64,000 nucleotides of DNA from Gigantopelta aegis (GCF_016097555.1 NC_054704.1:98189851-98253850); one strand, 5' to 3'. Shown: positions 8,954-19,904, counted from the stretch's first letter. The notes: generated by a model from the letters alone, not told the origin. Made by a program: numbers and translations.

Positions 8954-11900
8954 ATGGAAAATAAAGTTATCCAGTGGAACTGTCGTGGGCGTAGGCCCAA
9001 TTTTGATGAATTAAGTCTTCTAATTCAAAAGTATAATCCTCTTCCAGTGTGTCTTCAGGAAACCTTCCTGAGGGATAGACAGTATTAACATCAGAGGATT
9101 TAATCTCTACCACAAATGTCAACAAAGTGAAAACAGAGCGTTTGGGGGCGTTTCCGTTGTTGTAAATGAAAACATTGCCCAGAGTGAAGTCATATTAAAT
9201 TCAACTTTACAAGCTGTGGCTGTAAAGGTCACGGCTCATAGAACTATTACTCTCTGTTCAGTTTATTTACCCCCTCGAAACAATTACAATTTTAACATTA
9301 GGGACTTTCAAGGTCTTCTTGATCAACTCCTTACTTCTTTTATTATCATGGGAGATTTTAATGCTCACCACACTTTGTGGGGATGCGATGACATAAACAC
9401 TAGAAGTAAACAATTAGAAGACTTAATTCTCAAAAATGACTTAATATTACTTAATGATAAAAGTCATACATACTTTCATCCTGCAAGTGGTTCTTTCACA
9501 TCCATTGAGTTTAACCCTTTGTAGTCCATCACTTTGTTTTGATTTCTCCTGGAAAGTTTGTCCAAACCCTTGTGGTAGTGACCACTTTCCAATTATTTTG
9601 GAGAATGATGGACCTCCATCATTTGAAAGGGTTCAGAGATGGAAGTTGACAGGGGAAAACTGGGATCAATTTCGGCATCTATGCAGCACTCGACTGCAAC
9701 AAACTGCCATGTCTTTGTTCACCTCCATCTTGAAAGATATTGCAGAGGAAACTATTCCTAAGACTTCGGCAGTACCGAAGCGTTTCAATAAACCATGGTT
9801 CAATAAGACATGCAAAGATGCAAATAAAGAGCGAAACAGGACCCTCGAGAGGTTCAAACGCGAACCTACCGGGGATAACCTGAATAGTTATCGCATTGCT
9901 CGGGCAAAGGCTCGTAAATCTATCAGATGTCTGTGAAATCTGTCTGGAATAGGATACGTAAAATCAAGGGAAAAGAATCCAATAATACAGTTCGCCATTT
10001 GTCTGTCAGTGACACGGATGTTACGTCTCATCGTGACATTGCCAATGCATTGGCAGACAGTTTCTCCCATAACTCTTCTTCTTCTTTCACTACAGATGCT
10101 TTTATGTCTGTCAGAAATAAAGCTGAAAAACAACCTATTAACTTTTCATCTGAAAATGTTGAAGTATACAACAGGCACTTCTCTTTGGAATAGTTGCAGG
10201 ACGCTCTACGTAGAGCCCATGATACTTCGGTAGGACCAGATGAAATACATTATCAACTCTTAAAACACTTACCTGAATCATCCTTAATGGTTCTATTAAA
10301 TATCTTTAACAAAATCTGGATTTCAGGTGACTTTCCTTCTGATTGGAGAAAAGCCATTGTCATTCCTAATCCTAAGCCTGGTAAGGATCCAACAAATCCT
10401 ACTAGTTATCGCCCTATTGCTTTGACAAGTTGCATTTGTAAAACCATAGAAAGAATGACCAACCGTAGACTTGTCTGGTATCTTGAGTCCCACAAATTGC
10501 TTACTAACGTGCAATGTGGGTTCAGGCCTAGACGTAGCACGGTCGATCATCTTGTTAGATTTCAAACGTTTTGTAGGGATGCTTTTATCCATAACCAGCA
10601 TTTGGTATCGGTCTTTTTTGACCTCAAGAAAGCTTATGATACCATGTGGAAGTATGGGATTTTTAAAGACCTCCATGGCATGGGCCTGAGAGGCCGTATG
10701 CCTGGCTTTATCTCAAATTTCTTACAGAATAGGTCTTTCAAGATACGAGTGGGATCTACGTTATCCGATTCTCACTCCCAAGAGATGGGTGTGCCTCAAG
10801 GTAGCATCCTGTCAGTAACTTTATTTTCCGTGAAAATTAACAGCATCACCCAGTGTTTAAAACCTGGCGTTGATAGCTCGTTATATGTCGACGATTTTCA
10901 GATTTGCTACAGGTCGTCCAGTATGAGTATCATTGAACGTCAGTTGCAGCTTTGTTTGAATAAACTTCAACAATGGGCAACTGACAATGGATTTCGATTC
11001 TCAAAGTCAAAAACTGTCTGTATGCATATCCGCCAGAAAAGAGGTCACCATTTAAATCCTCAGCTGTTTCTGGACAAAACTCTGGTTCCAGTTGTGGAGG
11101 AGACCAAATTTCTGGGGGTTATTTTTGACAGGAGGCTATCTTTTGTTCCTCATTTACAGTATGTGAAAAAGAAGGGCTTGAAGGCCCTCAACATCTTAAA
11201 GGTTATTGGCAAGACAATGGGGGGGGGGGGGGGGGGGGGGGGGGGACCGAAAGGTTATGCTCCGACTTTACAGATCTTTAGTTCGGTCTAAACTTGATTA
11301 TGGGTGCATTGTGTATGGGTCAGCACGTAAGTCTTACTTGCAAATGCAAGATCCTATACACAACCAGGGACTTAGGCTCTGTCTTGGTGCTTTCAAAACA
11401 TCTCCTGTGGAGAGCTTCTACGTCGATGCACACGAACCTAGTTTGGGTGCTAGACGTTCAAAGCTTTCTCTGCAGTACGCTACAAAGATTAAATCAATGC
11501 CAAAACATCCTGCACACAATGCGGTGTTTGATAATAAATATATGAAATTATTTGATGCGAAACCGAATGCGATTCGGACATTTGGTCTTCGCATTAGGCA
11601 GTTTTTATCAGTTTCCAACATTGATTTAACAGACATTTTGGAAATGCCTTCATATTTTATTTTGCCACCTTGGTGTATTAAACCACCAAAAATTGTATTC
11701 GATCTTGTGCATCTAAAAAAAGATCGCAGATGCAGTTATTTATAAACAACATTTCATGGAAATCCAAGAGAGGTACTGTGATTACATTCCTGTTTACACA
11801 GACGGATCACGGGATGGGAATTCTGTGGCTTGTGCTACAGTTTTTCCATCAGACGCAATAATTTCCTTGCGATTGCCCGATTCAGCATCAATCTTTACTG

Positions 11901-12560
11901 CTGAAATTTGGGCAATCATTAAAGCCCTGGAACAGATTAAGGATTCATGTACATCCAAATATATTATTTTTACAGACTCACTTTCGTGTCTCCAAGCTCT
12001 ACAGTACATGAAATTGGATCAGCCCTTAGTGTGAATGGTGATACGAAAGTGTCTTTTTATCAATTGCCAATAAAGATGTTATATTTTGTTGGGTACCCAG
12101 CCATGTCGGCATTAGGGGTAACGAAAAGGCAGATGGTGCTGCCAAGTCTGCTTTGAACTTGCCCCGTGTTCGTGTTGGTGTCTCCTACAGTGATTTTAAA
12201 TTTCATATAAAGCAATATCTTTTCGACTTGGCAAGACGATTGGGACGGTGCGGTTGCGAACAAGCTTCATTCTATCAAAGCAGTCCTGGGAGAGTGGCAG
12301 TCATCCTTGAGGCGATGCAGGAAGGTTGAAGTAGTCTTGTGCCGTGCCCGCATCGGCCATACATATTTCACGCATTCATTTATTTTAAAGAAGGACCCTC
12401 CCCCTCTATGTGAACATTGCTGGTGTACACTGACTGTGCGTCACATTTTGGTGGAGTGTGATCATCTCAAACCGACGAGAAATGATATATTTGGCAACAG
12501 AAATGTTTTGGAATCTTTTAAATTCCACCCAGAATTAATTGTAAAGTTTTTAAAACACTG
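8954..12560 (+). pseudogene. LINE ORF2 (APE endonuclease, RT, RNase H), broken copy
   Basis: Aligned with the open ORF2 at 45302, it starts ATGGAAAATAAAG and carries V-I-Q-W-N-C-R-G, the MGDFNAHHTLWG endonuclease motif, RT motifs (FFDLKKAYD, GVPQGSIL, SLYVDDF) and RNase H motifs (YTDGSRDGN, FTAEIWAI). The endonuclease would nick target DNA and the RT would copy LINE RNA from the 3' tail. Lesions include a 2-nt loss near 9073, a 1-nt gain near 9508, deletions near 9710 and 9920, a TAG near 10191 and a 27-G run at 11219-11245 replacing GAATGGGGAGCAGA. It keeps the C-terminal Cys/His motif (12405-12460). Confidence 0.88.
11219..11245 (+). repeat. 27-nt poly-G inside LINE ORF2
   Basis: The intact copy reads GAATGGGGAGCAG at this point. 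Here the G run is expanded to 27. The copy at 50502-53275 has the same expansion (51669-51690). It is either real slippage at a G4 seed or a consensus-calling artefact. Confidence 0.9.
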
Positions 12561-12694
12561 ACTTCTATATAAAGTTTTAAAATGTACTTACCTTGATTTT
12601 ATGTATTGTATTATACTTTTTTTACCACAGCTCCTTACACTGTGGTTTTACATGAATATATATAAATAATATTTCCATATACTTACCATTTGTG

Positions 12695-12734
12695 ACACCC
12701 AATAGCCGATATCTATTTTTGTGCTGGGGTGTCG
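12695..12734 (+). other. LINE 3' hairpin tail
   Basis: GACACCC and GGGTGTC form a 7-bp stem around an AATAGCCGAT-type loop, followed by GTTAAACAAA and CATT repeats. It is the presumed recognition structure for the LINE reverse transcriptase. Confidence 0.7.
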
Positions 12735-12769
12735 TTAAACAAACATTCATTCATTCATTCATTTTGATA

Positions 12770-14935
12770 ACGTCAGAGTGTTTAGCTGGTATAGAGAATT
12801 CAGATACAGGACGTAGTTTGGCCTTAACCTCGGTTATTGGAGAAAAAATGGTTGTCCGGTTACATAACGTTTTCTTGTGTTCGAAGTTTGTGACGGGACC
12901 AGTCATTATGGGTGTTGTGGAGGACTTGCCTGTTGAAAACATAGGAGTTTTGTTGGGTAATGATTTGACTAGTCAGTGTTGTCAGCCGTAATGTGACCAA
13001 TTGTTAATTAAAGACAGCCCTTTACCAATAGAAGAGAGTGAGGTTGATGAGATTAGATATCCTACATGTGTAAAGACTAGGGCTATGGCCAGAAGGGTAA
13101 CACGAGACCCAGAGGATATTTGTGATTTGTCTGATACGTATTGGAGTGGATGAGGTTATCAGTAAAATGGTAGATAAGTCAACTGAGGAACCAAATGTGG
13201 TGGAACCTGTTGATCTCCCGCAGAGGGGAAATGAACCAGTTGTGTTTGATAGAGGGGACTTACCTTATAATAGACAAGAGTTAGTTCTAGAGCAGGGGGC
13301 TGATCCAAATTTGTTGGTAGCTCGCACTACCTTGTTAACTGAAGGCGAGATGGAGGATCAGAGGTCAGGTTATGTGGACAAGGGAGTATTAATGAATAAG
13401 AGAGTTAGAGATAGGAAGGCTAGGAAGCAACTGAGCCATGCTCAGAGCAAACTAAAATCAGTGTTTGATAGGAAGACAAGGAGTCGGGAATTTAAACCAG
13501 GGGATAAAGTGCTGCTGTATCTTCCCATTAAACAGGGTTCATTACAGAACAGGTATTTCGGGCCCTATGTTGTGCACAAACGGGTTAATGAGACAGGGCA
13601 TGTGATAAACACTCCTGATAGGGTTAGGAAAAGTGGGTATTGTCACATCAATTTGCTAATAGGTTATTTTGACAGACTGCCGATAGTTCCAGTGTTACCT
13701 GTCCAAATTGAGTCACTCAATTTCCTGTGATGACGTCAAGACTGCAGAGATCAAATTAACCAAAATTTCCTGTGATGACGTCAAGACTGCAGAGATCAAA
13801 TTAACCAACAGCCAGATTCTAGTAGACTTGAGCCCCCAGCGTGCTAAGTTGACTACGTTGATACAAGACAATGTTTCCATTTGTCAGGACCTTCCAACGG
13901 TTACCAATACCTTAAGCCAGGATGTGCGCTTGGAACCCAACGCTACACCGATTCGACAGCATACCTGTCGGAGAAAACCTGGAAAACGTGCGACACTGAA
14001 AAAGAAAGAAACGAAGTTCCAGTGGTCAGGTGAATGCGAGAAGTCATTCAACCGTCTCAAGCAGATGCTCTCCTCGTCTCCCGTGATGGCAGCACCAGAC
14101 TACCGAATGCCTTTCAAGCTGGCTGTGGATGCCAGTGACGTAAGAGCTGGAGCTGTGCTGTTCCAAGAAGACGAAAATGGACTGGGCCATCCTGTAAGTT
14201 TCTTCTCCAAAAGGTTTGACAAACACCAGGTGAACTATTCCACTATAGAGAAGGATGTTTTGGCCATGGTACAAGCTCTGAAGCATTTTCAGATCTACGT
14301 GAAATCGGCAGCGCATCAAGTGGTTGTCTTTACGGACCATAATCCGCTTACTTTCATTCACAGAATATATATTAAAGCCACCAACCAGAGAGTTTTGAGA
14401 TGGAGTCTTCTTCTGCAGGAATTCCCAATTACCATTGAACATATCAAGGGCACTTCCAATGTAATCGCTGATGCCCTGTCCCGAAGTTGAACGTTGTAAT
14501 AATGTGTTGACGTTCTTGATTTCTGTTTTTGTTTTTATATTATATACCAGGGTCTCGGAGACTCAGTGTGATTACTGGTAGTCACCTTATTAGTATGTGT
14601 TATAAATGCCCGGATACGTCGGTTAACGCACATTTTGTTTTCTTTAAATGTAGTATATTTCCCTATTTTGAGGTGGGGGTGTGTGACGGTACATGCTCTT
14701 ATTTTTTTCAGAGGGCCGTGTGCGGCGTCGTTACGTAATACCCCTGCGCAATGGTGGTCGAGCTGTTCCCAATATGCACTTAAGCCCAGGTGGTCACCTT
14801 GTTACGTAATACTTCCGCGCGACCGTACCCCCCTAGTACACACCCAGACCAGGTGTGGAGGCCATGTGGCCAGTAGTTACGTAATACCTCCGCGAGTTCT
14901 GTTTTACGACCTTGTATTTCCTATGGAGAACGTGG
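12770..14935 (+). mobile_element. Ty3/Gypsy LTR-retrotransposon fossil with PR-INT-RT-RH order
   Basis: Recognisable parts in order are: a retropepsin-like region ending L-L-G-N-D-L (about 12800-12965); the Thr-Arg-Ala-Met-Ala linker; an integrase C-terminal region with F-K-P-G-D-K-V-L-L-Y and G-P-Y-V-V (about 13440-13650); the start of a reverse transcriptase (P-I-R-Q-H, about 13950); an RNase H with A-V-D-A-S-D, Y-S-T-I-E-K and ADALSRS (about 14010-14490); a purine-rich tract; and the start of the 3' LTR (TGTGACGG at 14682). Integrase before RT/RNase H is the Gmr1-type order, unusual for Gypsy. The element is broken, has lost large parts, and no 5' LTR is visible. Confidence 0.75.
14682..14935 (+). 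repeat. Partial 3' LTR of the Gypsy fossil
   Basis: It starts TGTGACGGTACATGCTCTTA right after a purine tract. It matches, in reverse, the right end of the solo LTR at 20980-22106, including GGAGGCCATGTGGC and the TTACGTAATA motifs. The match fades after about 14905. Confidence 0.75.
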
Positions 14936-15039
14936 TTTCAATGTTTCCGGAAATGTATAAAACAGGTGTGTCGCGAGTTTCTGTGTTTACTGGCCTTGTA
15001 ATTGTGGAAGTAGCGACAACACACGATGGATGTGTGACT

Positions 15040-15220
15040 TCAAATGGTGCGACACAAGTATTCGTTTTGTTTTTGGAAAGTGGAACATTCTCTGTTGTAG
15101 CTTTGAATTGAAGCCTCGTTCCTGTGGCCCGACATGATATGCCTCGTTTCAAAACCAGATTGGATCGCAGTGGCGCGCAAACTATGTGCTGTGTACGTCA
15201 TACTACAATGCGCGTTACTG
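15040..15220 (-). pseudogene. Tyrosine recombinase (Crypton-like) C-terminal fragment
   Basis: The antisense reading gives H-S-L-R-A-T-A-I, then G-F-E-T-R-H-I-M-S-G-H-R-N-E-A-S-I-Q-S-Y-N-R. This is the HxxR, GH and Tyr arrangement of the catalytic end of a tyrosine recombinase, closest to the Crypton/QRICH1 type. About 60 codons remain. The upstream side is cut by a TTAA MITE (15221) and the downstream side runs into the LTR relic. It may come from a different Crypton than the relic at 2020-2525, as the overlapping parts differ. Confidence 0.6.
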
Positions 15221-15286
15221 TTAAAGGGACATTCCCGAGTTTGCTGCATTGTAAGATGTTTTCGACTAATAAAATATTTCTACGAT
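15221..15286. mobile_element. TTAA MITE, left-end fragment
   Basis: TTAAAGGGACATTCCCGAG and the following ~50 nt match the family start, then the sequence switches abruptly to antisense LINE. Confidence 0.75.
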
Positions 15287-15480
15287 GCTGAATCGGGCAA
15301 TCTCATGAAAATTATTGCGTCTGATGGAAAAACTAGCACAAGCCACAGAATTCCCATCACGTGATCCGTCTGTGTAAACAGGAATGTACAGTACCTCTCT
15401 TGGATTTCCATGAAATGTTGTTTATAAATAACTGCATCTGTGCGATCTGTTTTTAGATGCACAAGAGCGTTCTCAAATTA
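15286..15480 (-). repeat. Tail-less antisense LINE fragment (RNase H region)
   Basis: Antisense of ORF2 around the YTDGSR RNase H motif (GGATCACGTGATGGGAATTC in sense). Neither the 3'UTR nor the tail is present, and the junction with the MITE start is direct. Confidence 0.75.
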
Positions 15481-16484
15481 TTTCTACTCATGGTCTTACA
15501 AACCGGAAGTGCTAAGGGGCTGCTGTAGCATTGCTAAATGGGCAAAATGTGATTTCTGTCCTCACTGGAGACACTTAATATATTGCTCTATAAAGTCAGT
15601 GTTGACGCTTGGTAGTATTTTTAAATACCCACACTGTCTTGCAGAATAATAATAATTATTATTACCGACCTTTCCATTGGAAAATGTAAATATGTTACTA
15701 CAGCTGAAAAAACGAAACGTTTTAAGTTGATTTTTCTTCGTTCTTGTGTTGAAGTTTGTTTACTACACATTACTACAAATGTGTGAACAAAAAGCCATTT
15801 TTGACCCGTGCGGTGCACCGTATTGTAACGTTTGCGATTTATCGCGATATCGTGGTAACCTCTCTTGAACGGAAGCCAGTGCTATGGTGTACTTCCATCA
15901 AGTTTCAATGTTAGAACTGCATTTATTTGTCAACACAATGTCATGGACATGATGCAGATATAGCAAAAATTGCAACCTAAGTATATTTACCTTCATATAT
16001 GTAAGTACATTTCTTTATTTCTTCCATATCGTGGTACCCCAGTATACATTTACATTAGTATATTATTCCGAGAAAAACATTACTAGTAGGGGTCACGAGT
16101 GGTTCCAAAATTCATGTTATTAACGTGTTGTTTATAACAAAAATGCATGCAGAATGAATTTCCAAATTAATTTATTTTAGATAACAAAAGGGAGGCAATG
16201 TCGTCAGCCTTGCATTTCTTCAAACATATTTCTATACGTTCCTTGCATGTTCGTCGGGTTACAGGTAGCAGGGGGAAAAAGTAATAACACTGTTTTTGAC
16301 GACCGGGAACTTTTGCATATTTGTTACAAGTCTTTCTTTTGCCAACCTGGCCAAATTACATATTCCAAGTTTGATAGTGAATACTCGGTTTGAGTTCACT
16401 TCAAACTTAACATCATTGTTGTCATATTATATCAATGATCATAACAAATTATTAAAATTAAAGCAGACAAATTTTGTGTCTCCG
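15481..16484. other. Anonymous stretch
   Basis: No gene or known repeat end was recognised. A short ATAATAATTATTATT run lies at 15646-15663. Confidence 0.4.
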
Positions 16485-16488
16485 TTAA

Positions 16489-16825
16489 AGGGACATTTTT
16501 GAGTTTGCTGCATTGTAAGATGTTTCCGACTAATAAAATAGTTTTACAATTAAACGTATAAATATATTTCTGGTTTAGAATATCAGTGTCTTAATATTTG
16601 AAAGAAGCCTAAATTGGATTTTGTCTTCAAATAATTTCGTACGTATGAAAAAAAAAATATTTTTGGAAATAAAATAACATTTAACCTAGTACAAATATTA
16701 GAACAATCAGAAACACGTTATATGTTTTATGCAGACAAATATATTTGATATGTAATTACAATCGTTAAGAAGTCTTTGTTAGTCGATAACATCTTAAAAC
16801 GTGCAGAAAACTCAGGAATGTGCCT
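16489..16825. mobile_element. TTAA MITE, complete but diverged
   Basis: It is flanked by TTAA at 16485-16488 and 16826-16829, with AGGGACATTTTTGAGTTTGC at one end and CTCAGGAATGTGCCT at the other. The CGTACGTA centre lies near 16640. Confidence 0.85.
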
Positions 16826-16861
16826 TTAAAATTATAAAATAAATGTAAAATTCCAAATATA

Positions 16862-16950
16862 CCAGTCACCTGGAGAGTGAAAATCCAACAAATCCTATCA
16901 AGAGCCACTTTTATTTCAAAAGCATGGCGTCTGACAACTTTGTAATCAAT
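16862..16950 (+). repeat. Diverged direct repeat, copy 1 (ATGGCGTCTGACAAC)
   Basis: This segment and 18830-18915 share CCTGGARAGTGAAAAYCCAA and a common ...TTTATTTCAAAAGCATGGCG TCTGACAAC... block. Each contains an ATG opening M-A-S-D-N-F-V-I. They may be duplicated first exons or ends of a transposon. The second copy stands upstream of the Harbinger relic. Confidence 0.6.
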
Positions 16951-17480
16951 GTCAAGTTATGTCAACACTAATACTAACGCTTGGTTAACGTATCTAAACG
17001 TTTCTTATTATAGTGCACTCGCACTTGGATGACTAAATAATCAATTTCCATAAAAGGACTTGATACATTATCATTACTATAAACAGCAGTCATTCTGTCA
17101 ACAATATCAATCTTCACTTTTTCCCATATGGGGTTAACTCTTAATTAACAAAATCATGACTTAAACTACATAATATTCAATATCAATCTCCACTTGAACC
17201 CATATGGGATTAACTCTTAATTAACTCTAGCTTACCTAATGAATAGACATTCAGTCGTAAATCTATATGATCCATTAATTCAAATAACTAAATACTGAAA
17301 CCACACAACTTCAGTTTCTATTCCGAACCATTAAAATGTAAACAGTGGAGTTACTTCCCTTAATAACGCTAGACTGAAACTTCTATTTCTCTTGATAACG
17401 CTAGACTAATTCTTTACCGATCGACCTACATATTACGCTATAAATCAAGGCAATTACATGTATTCATCTAGTTATTTTAC
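16951..17480. other. Anonymous stretch
   Basis: Two copies of a short motif (CCATATGGG(G/A)TTAACTCTTAATTAA) occur near 17127 and 17202. No gene was recognised. Confidence 0.4.
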
Positions 17481-17486
17481 TTACAA

Positions 17487-17530
17487 TTTGTGACACCCAA
17501 TAGCCGATATGTATTTTTGTGCTGGGGAGT
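17487..17530 (+). repeat. LINE 3' tail fragment
   Basis: GTGACACCCAATAGCCGATA through GCTGGGGAGTCG is the family hairpin. It lacks preceding LINE sequence and the CATT repeat. Confidence 0.75.
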
Positions 17531-17640
17531 CGTCCACACTTCCCATCATTTACAAAGTTCGCCAAAAACTTGACTAAATTTAGGGCCTGTCCACATTTCC
17601 CAGCATTCGCAAAAGCGTCAAAAACTTGACTAAATTTATC
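17530..17640 (+). repeat. Two-copy ~57-bp tandem repeat
   Basis: TCCACACTTCCCATCATTTA... and TCCACATTTCCCAGCATTCG... both run to CAAAAACTTGACTAAATTTA. Confidence 0.7.
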
Positions 17641-18500
17641 AGAAGAAATGTTCAGTGTTATAAAAACTGACTTTTGTATTTACACACATATCATCGTTTG
17701 AATTATATGTTAATTAATTAAACACTTCTAGTTAATATTCGTATTGTCTGTTCAAACATGTGTTGACCTAGATTAAAGTGGTACCAAATGTTTCGCCCCA
17801 AGTCACTTCTCCCCAGACCAGGTCGCCCCCAATTTTTTTAGTTCGCCCCACATGTAATACCCGTCTTCCCCAATACTTATTTGCCCCCATGATGCGTCAC
17901 TGAATACTGGGAGTTCAACGTCTGTTCAGTGCAATTAAATTGTTCTAAATCACAATACACAATTTGCGAGTCCACATTGAAGTAGATATTGTTGAAGAAT
18001 GAATTAAGACGTAATCCAGTGTTCTAAAATAAAATAAGTCTGTGCTTTTATTTCCTGAACCGCCCAAATCGTCAGGGGTAAAACAATAACAACCACAAAC
18101 CCTTCCACCACAAAGAAACAAAAAAACTAAAATCACGTACACATAAACTACACATGCCTACCAAATTTTAAAATGCATGTAATTTAAAACATATTTCATA
18201 ACCATCACGCACACCATTTGTGCCATTTTTTTCTGTAATAAAAATATACATGTACATATGTAAAACTGGGACGACCAGACAGGTAGCGAACTGCTTTGGG
18301 AACAAAATATGGATTTAAAAAAACAACCCGGAAGTAGAACAAACTAATTCGTTAAGCGGCAACCTTTGGGACATACCGTAGTGCACAGTCTTGTGATATC
18401 ATTCCGCCAGTGTTAAATGTTTACATATTCGAAATGCAGGAATTTCTATTTTTTATGATAAATATTCAATTGTTTGAAGGTAGGTAATAAATAAAATACC
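17641..18500. other. Anonymous stretch with CGCCCC-rich repeat-like segment
   Basis: 17790-17900 contains spaced TTCGCCCC / TCGCCCCC / TTGCCCCC blocks that look like a dispersed-repeat remnant. No gene was seen. Confidence 0.35.
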
Positions 18501-18502
18501 AC

Positions 18503-18565
18503 ACTCGTTTTCGCTAGACATCATTTTTACGAAACTCGTGAAAATGATATCTAGCGAAAACTCGT
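18503..18565. repeat. Near-perfect 25-bp inverted repeat hairpin
   Basis: ACTCGTTTTCGCTAGACATC at 18503 is nearly complementary to GATATCTAGCGAAAACTCGT ending at 18565, around a ~12-nt loop. It is probably a foldback-element end. Confidence 0.8.
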
Positions 18566-18829
18566 ATAGTATTCCATATGTATCTTATTAATAAAGTATC
18601 TTTAGATCAACAATTCATTTTTCCTAAACCATAAACATAGATTTACTAATATAGGCCCTAATCCTACATAACTTATCAACCCCCAAGATCATGCGACTCA
18701 TCGTTCGCGACAACCATTCATTAACAAAATATCAAATTAACTGGACGTGTCAATTTGTTATACATATAATTATTTACATAAACTGTTTTTGCCAAGGTGT
18801 GGGACGTGCAGGTCTTCTGTACATTGTTT

Positions 18830-18915
18830 TACTAACCTGGAAAGTGAAAACCCAACAAATGAAATCAGAAGCGATTTTTATTTCAAAAGCATGGCGTCTG
18901 ACAACTTTGTAATAG
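18830..18915 (+). repeat. Diverged direct repeat, copy 2 (ATGGCGTCTGACAAC)
   Basis: Partner of 16862-16950. The ATG at 18892 opens M-A-S-D-N-F-V-I-A-I-Q-T-S-P and runs 23 codons to a stop. Its position ~120 bp upstream of Harbinger-like coding sequence makes a transposase first exon conceivable, though not shown. Confidence 0.5.
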
Positions 18916-19035
18916 CCATTCAGACTTCACCACGCACTATAGCTCCGTACTTTCCGTAAATACAGCGGACAGACAAATATTTCATTTTTCGATTTTATCG
19001 TTTTGTTCCAAACAAATACATTTTTATTTTTACTT

Positions 19036-19500
19036 TAGAAACCTGTTGAAGGAAGAAGACACGATGCCGGTCTGCCAAGGTTTGAGTGAAATGTACTCCC
19101 AACTAGAACGATATACGTGAAATGGTGAAACATTGGTCTTGTACGTGACCCAGCATATCCTGTTCGCCTTCAGTTATTGGGACCCTTCAAAGGAACCATT
19201 GTTTTGGAAGAAAAAAAGGAGCTCAATCGTACACTGTCAAAAATCGGGAGCTGTGTGTTGAATGGACATTTGGAAAAGATAGTCAGCCTTTATGCTTCTG
19301 CTGACTGTATCAAAACCCCAGAAAATGATGCTTCAGCCGGTGCACAAATACCACACTGTAGCTGCAAGTTTAACAAGTTCATACATGTGTCTATCGTTCA
19401 GAGACTGGTTCGGGTTTTTTCCAAACTGAATGCCCCCGAGTTTGAAATATACTTTATAATCAACTAGATGAAAGTGGTTTCATCCATTTCATGATTTCAG
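19036..19500 (+). pseudogene. PIF/Harbinger transposase C-terminal relic
   Basis: Pieces in several frames match the HARBI1-like DDE transposase end. They are PVEGRRHDAGL at about 19043, R-D-P-A-Y-P-V-R-L-Q-L-L-G-P-F near 19145, E-K-K-E-L-N-R-T-L-S-K then C-V-E-W-T-F-G-K near 19255 (catalytic Glu region), and K-M-M-L-Q-P-V-H-K-Y-H-T-V-A-A-S-L-T-S near 19325. The family cuts and pastes DNA with a nuclease plus a Myb-like helper. At least two frameshifts are needed, so it is inactive. An antisense helper-like ORF follows (19720-19898), consistent with the two-gene Harbinger layout. Confidence 0.72.
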
Positions 19501-19719
19501 ATATCAATTCCTTGATTGCGTATTCTTTTTTTTAAATTAAAACATTGTCTATTTAAACTTATTTTTGTCTTTTTTTTCAAAGTAATTTTATTGTATGTTT
19601 ATTTATACTTAAAACTTGGAATCTAGGATTTTTTATTTTTTTAATTCAGTTTGTCAGTGACAGATAACATATCTAGGGCTATAAAAAGCTGTAACATGTT
19701 TTTTTCTTTTCTTTTCTCA

Positions 19720-19898
19720 GGTTCCATGTCAAAACGCCTCTTGCGCTCTTCCATTTCAAAGCGCCTTTCTTCAGCTTTTAACTGAAATCTGATTCTTCTT
19801 TCCTCTGCCTCCAAACTTGTTTCGCGTCTGCAGTCTAACTTGTTTTGCGATTGCCCGACGTCTGCAGTCTTGAGTTTGCTGCAATCAACATTGTTCAT
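19720..19898 (-). pseudogene. Harbinger accessory (Myb/SANT-like) ORF, coiled-coil end
   Basis: The antisense frame reads C-R-R-E-T-S-L-E-A-E-E-R-R-I-R-F then L-K-A-E-E-R-R-F-E-M-E-E-R-K-R-R-F. This Glu/Arg-rich coiled coil resembles the C-terminal part of Myb/SANT-like Harbinger accessory proteins, which help import and DNA binding of the transposase. No SANT domain remains because a TTAA MITE fragment begins upstream of it (about 19870-19905). Its convergent position to the transposase supports the call. A simple low-complexity ORF is the alternative. Confidence 0.5.
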
Positions 19899-19904
19899 TA
19901 CATA

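Larger units (their letters stand above)
6720..8964 (+). pseudogene. LINE ORF1, gag-like nucleic-acid-binding protein with three CCHC knuckles
   Basis: It starts ATGGATAAAATTAAAAATTT. The N-terminal half (6720-7220) is open and resembles I/Jockey ORF1 proteins with an RNA-binding fold. A frameshift near 7200 leads into consecutive C-x2-C-x4-H-x4-C knuckles (CFKCQRFGHGKNTC at about 7336, CARCGLFNHDSKTC at about 7396) and a partly stopped third (CLNCKGNHC). A Lys-rich tail follows. The MITE at 7784-8741 splits the tail, and the last ~70 codons resume at 8742-8964. ORF1 proteins bind LINE RNA in cytoplasmic particles. The stop codon overlaps the ORF2 start by 11 nt (8954-8964). Confidence 0.8.
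6203..12765 (+). mobile_element. Long I-group LINE copy with 5'UTR, ORF1 and ORF2
   Basis: This copy has the 5'UTR (6203-6719), ORF1 (6720-8964, interrupted), ORF2 (8954-12560, broken), 3'UTR and hairpin tail ending in (CATT)n at about 12763. It is the only copy here with the zinc-knuckle part of ORF1. It aligns with the 44588 copy at a few differences per line, so both are young relative to the decayed MITEs. A 958-bp MITE interrupts ORF1. No target duplication could be identified because a Gypsy fossil abuts the tail. Confidence 0.88.
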
